Shown: one piece after another, positions 62,465-64,000 of the stretch
How positions within the stretch are numbered: position 1 is the stretch's first letter
Layout: every line of letters starts with the position of its first letter
Assembly: GCF_052055585.1 (NCBI RefSeq)
Contig: NZ_CP170485.1
Span: forward strand, 186,001-250,000
DNA length: 64,000 nucleotides
Direction: 5' to 3'
DNA from: Oceanicaulis sp052055585
Lineage (GTDB): Bacteria; Pseudomonadota; Alphaproteobacteria; Caulobacterales; Maricaulaceae
Made by a program: the position numbers and the translations under genes
The notes under the pieces: generated by a model
Databases searched by the model: none
Told to the model about the DNA's origin: nothing
Seen by the model: only the letters and a program-made list of their open reading frames with translations

Positions 62465-63232
62465 TTACTTCACCACGCGCAAAAACCCGCCAATGCGGTT
62501 GAGCGTATCGGTGATCTCGGGAAATTCCTTGGCGCCTTCGGCGGCGATGCCGGCGGGCACGTCATGGGTTTCGGCGATGGCGTGCAGCGTCTTGTAAGCG
62601 GCGACAGTCGCAGGATCGTTCGCCGCAATGTCCTGCGCCAGAGACGCCACTGCGTCGTCGAGCGCGTCCTTGCTGTCATAGCAGGCATTGGCGAGGCCCC
62701 AGTCCAGAGCCTCCTGGCCTGAGAAGGTGCGCGCGGAGTAGGAGATTTCCTTGGCGCGGCGCAGGCCCACTGCATCCACCAGCGTCTGGCTCATCCCCCA
62801 GGTGGGGCGAATGGCGAATTTGGCATGGGTGTCGCCGAACTTGGTGTCGGTGGTGGTGTGGATGAAGTCGCAATGCAGCGCAAATTCCAGCGCCCCGGTG
62901 AAGCAGGCGCCATGCACCTTGGCGATGACAGGTTTGGAGCTGGCGCGCACGGCCTGCATCAGCCGGCTCGCCGGTTCGTCAAACACCGAGCCCACCCGGC
63001 CCGCTTTCGGTTTGGCGCCCGACAGCACTTTGAGGTCGACGCCGGAGCTGAAGGCCCGGCCCGAACCCTCGATGATGATGACGGAGGGGCCGTTCTCGTT
63101 CTCGGCGCGATGCAGCGCCTCGATCAGCTCTTCCAGCATGGGCGGGATCAGCGCGTTCAGCGCATCGGGCCGGTTCATGCGGATGGTCAGGACCGCGTCG
63201 TCACGCCGGGTCTCGATGTATTCGTATGCCAT
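62465..63232 (-). CDS. enoyl-CoA hydratase/isomerase family protein
   Basis: A 255 aa crotonase-fold protein. It carries MNRPDALNAL, the oxyanion hole segment GSGRAFSSGVDLK and GACFTGALEFALHCDF, where the family's catalytic Glu is expected near the second segment. It could act as hydratase, isomerase or hydrolase of CoA thioesters. It begins 24 nt after the stop of the HMG-CoA reductase gene on the same strand, so co-transcription is likely. It ends next to repeat unit C2. Confidence 0.9.
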   Translation of the reverse strand: MAYEYIETRRDDAVLTIRMNRPDALNALIPPMLEELIEALHRAENENGPSVIIIEGSGRAFSSGVDLKVLSGAKPKAGRVGSVFDEPASRLMQAVRASSKPVIAKVHGACFTGALEFALHCDFIHTTTDTKFGDTHAKFAIRPTWGMSQTLVDAVGLRRAKEISYSARTFSGQEALDWGLANACYDSKDALDDAVASLAQDIAANDPATVAAYKTLHAIAETHDVPAGIAAEGAKEFPEITDTLNRIGGFLRVVK

Positions 63233-63256
63233 GGTCGTCTCTATGATTGAGGGGGC

Positions 63257-64000
63257 TCAGTTGCGATTGCGCCCCAGCTTTTCATGACTGTCCACCCAGT
63301 CGCCAGCGACGACGGCGGCGCCCAGGGAAATCTCGCCTGCAAGCACGGTCGCCGCGCAGATCTCGATGAAGCGACCGACCTTGCCGGCGCCCTTGCATCC
63401 AAGGATATCCAGGCATTCGCCCTGGGTCGGCAAGCCCGTACCGCCGCCAAAGGTCGCCACGATCAAAGCGGGCAGGGTGATCGACCAGTAATAAGTCTCC
63501 CCGTCATCCTCGAGCCGCACATAGGTCATTGCCGCATGGCTCTCGGCTACATTGGCCGCATCCTGTCCGGTGGCGATGAAGAGGGCCGCCAGGGCGTTCG
63601 CGGCATGCATGCCGTTATTGGCTGACCCCGCCATCACCGAACCGGCATAGGAGTTTAGCCGCGCGCGAAACATCTCGGCTGCACTGGTCCCCAAACGTTC
63701 GCGGATCAGCGCGTCTGGAATGCGCGCCTCAGCGACGACACGGGCGCCGCGTGAGTGCAAGACATTGATCTGGGAGTGTTTCTTGTCGGTGTCCATGGCG
63801 CCGGACAGGGTGAAACGCGCCCCGCCGGGATGGTTCGCTGCGATCCACTGACACGCCGCCAGCGCCGCCTTGCCGGACATGTTCTGTCCCGCCGCGTCGC
63901 CGGTCTCGAAATTGAAGCGAAGATGCAGCATCGGGCCGAGGGCGTAATGCTCGATATGACTGAGCCTGACCACTGACGAGCTGGCTTCAGCGGCTTTGCG
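63257..64000 (-). CDS. class I hydroxymethylglutaryl-CoA reductase, N-terminus beyond window
   Basis: An open frame from the stop at 63257 to the right edge. The visible 247 residues carry class I (eukaryote/archaea-like) HMGR features: GDAAGQNMSGKAA, a TDKKHSQIN segment with the catalytic Lys, GQDAA with the catalytic Asp, TLPALIVATFGGGTGLPTQ, and VDSHEK with the catalytic His near the C-terminus. Class I enzymes use NADPH and normally make mevalonate. The enoyl-CoA hydratase just downstream may hint at an HMG/leucine-related pathway instead. Bacterial class I HMGR is uncommon; transfer is possible. Confidence 0.93.
   Translation of the reverse strand, partial: RKAAEASSSVVRLSHIEHYALGPMLHLRFNFETGDAAGQNMSGKAALAACQWIAANHPGGARFTLSGAMDTDKKHSQINVLHSRGARVVAEARIPDALIRERLGTSAAEMFRARLNSYAGSVMAGSANNGMHAANALAALFIATGQDAANVAESHAAMTYVRLEDDGETYYWSITLPALIVATFGGGTGLPTQGECLDILGCKGAGKVGRFIEICAATVLAGEISLGAAVVAGDWVDSHEKLGRNRN

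Noticed and set aside
1..64000. tRNA, rRNA, CRISPR arrays, phage or transposase genes.
   Set aside because: No cloverleaf-type sequence, array of direct repeats, or integrase/transposase motif was recognised by eye; a covariance search could still find a missed tRNA.

Overview
The window reads as a continuous piece of a high-GC alphaproteobacterial chromosome. The gene repertoire (TonB-dependent receptors, a TPR-sulfotransferase, a cbb3 oxidase cluster, a SAM-II riboswitch, codon use dominated by CTG/GTG/ATC) suits Caulobacterales/Maricaulales-like marine bacteria. The genus cannot be fixed from sequence alone. No rRNA, tRNA, CRISPR, prophage or transposase was seen.

Layout. 1-12.9 kb: a truncated SDR, a TonB receptor and a TPR-sulfotransferase divergent from a LysR regulator; a secreted zinc metalloprotease; a PI-PLC-like secreted enzyme; a YHS-domain protein; a flavoprotein divergent from its likely TetR regulator. 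12.9-28.1 kb: the amino-acid core. thrA(AK-HSD fusion)-thrB-thrC-ilvD runs left and ilvC-ilvB-ilvM-leuA-ilvE-leuC-leuD-leuB runs right. The 850 bp between them holds two back-to-back transcription attenuators: a Thr/Ile-rich leader peptide with terminator facing thrA, and a Val/Leu/Ile leader peptide with terminator facing ilvC. 28.1-39 kb: an SDR, a DUF2189 membrane protein and the full cbb3 oxidase set ccoNOQP-ccoGHIS with a divergent TauE/SafE-like membrane gene. 39-48.3 kb: a SAM-II riboswitch with an overlapping promoter/operator palindrome ahead of a second homoserine dehydrogenase, metX and metB; then a eukaryote-type IleRS and LeuRS. 48.4-57.7 kb: a DUF6607 lipoprotein divergent from a heme-type TonB receptor, an esterase lipoprotein, a Baeyer-Villiger-type monooxygenase, and DUF1254 and DUF2855 proteins. 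57.8-64 kb: an ABC-F ATPase, a METTL27-like methyltransferase with an AT-rich 5' region, an Lrp/MdeR-like regulator divergent from methionine gamma-lyase, an enoyl-CoA hydratase, and a class I HMG-CoA reductase cut by the right edge.

How it works together. The aspartate-family pathway is split between two homoserine dehydrogenases. One has lost its allosteric ACT domains and sits behind a Thr/Ile attenuator. The other also lacks ACT and sits behind a SAM riboswitch with metX/metB. Each branch therefore seems controlled by its own end product at RNA level rather than by enzyme feedback. A second regulatory theme is a shared palindrome, GTGAAC-N3-GTTCAC, upstream of two separated genes (SDR and monooxygenase), with a related core at the TetR/flavoprotein promoter. 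Several intergenic palindromic repeats occupy gene ends.
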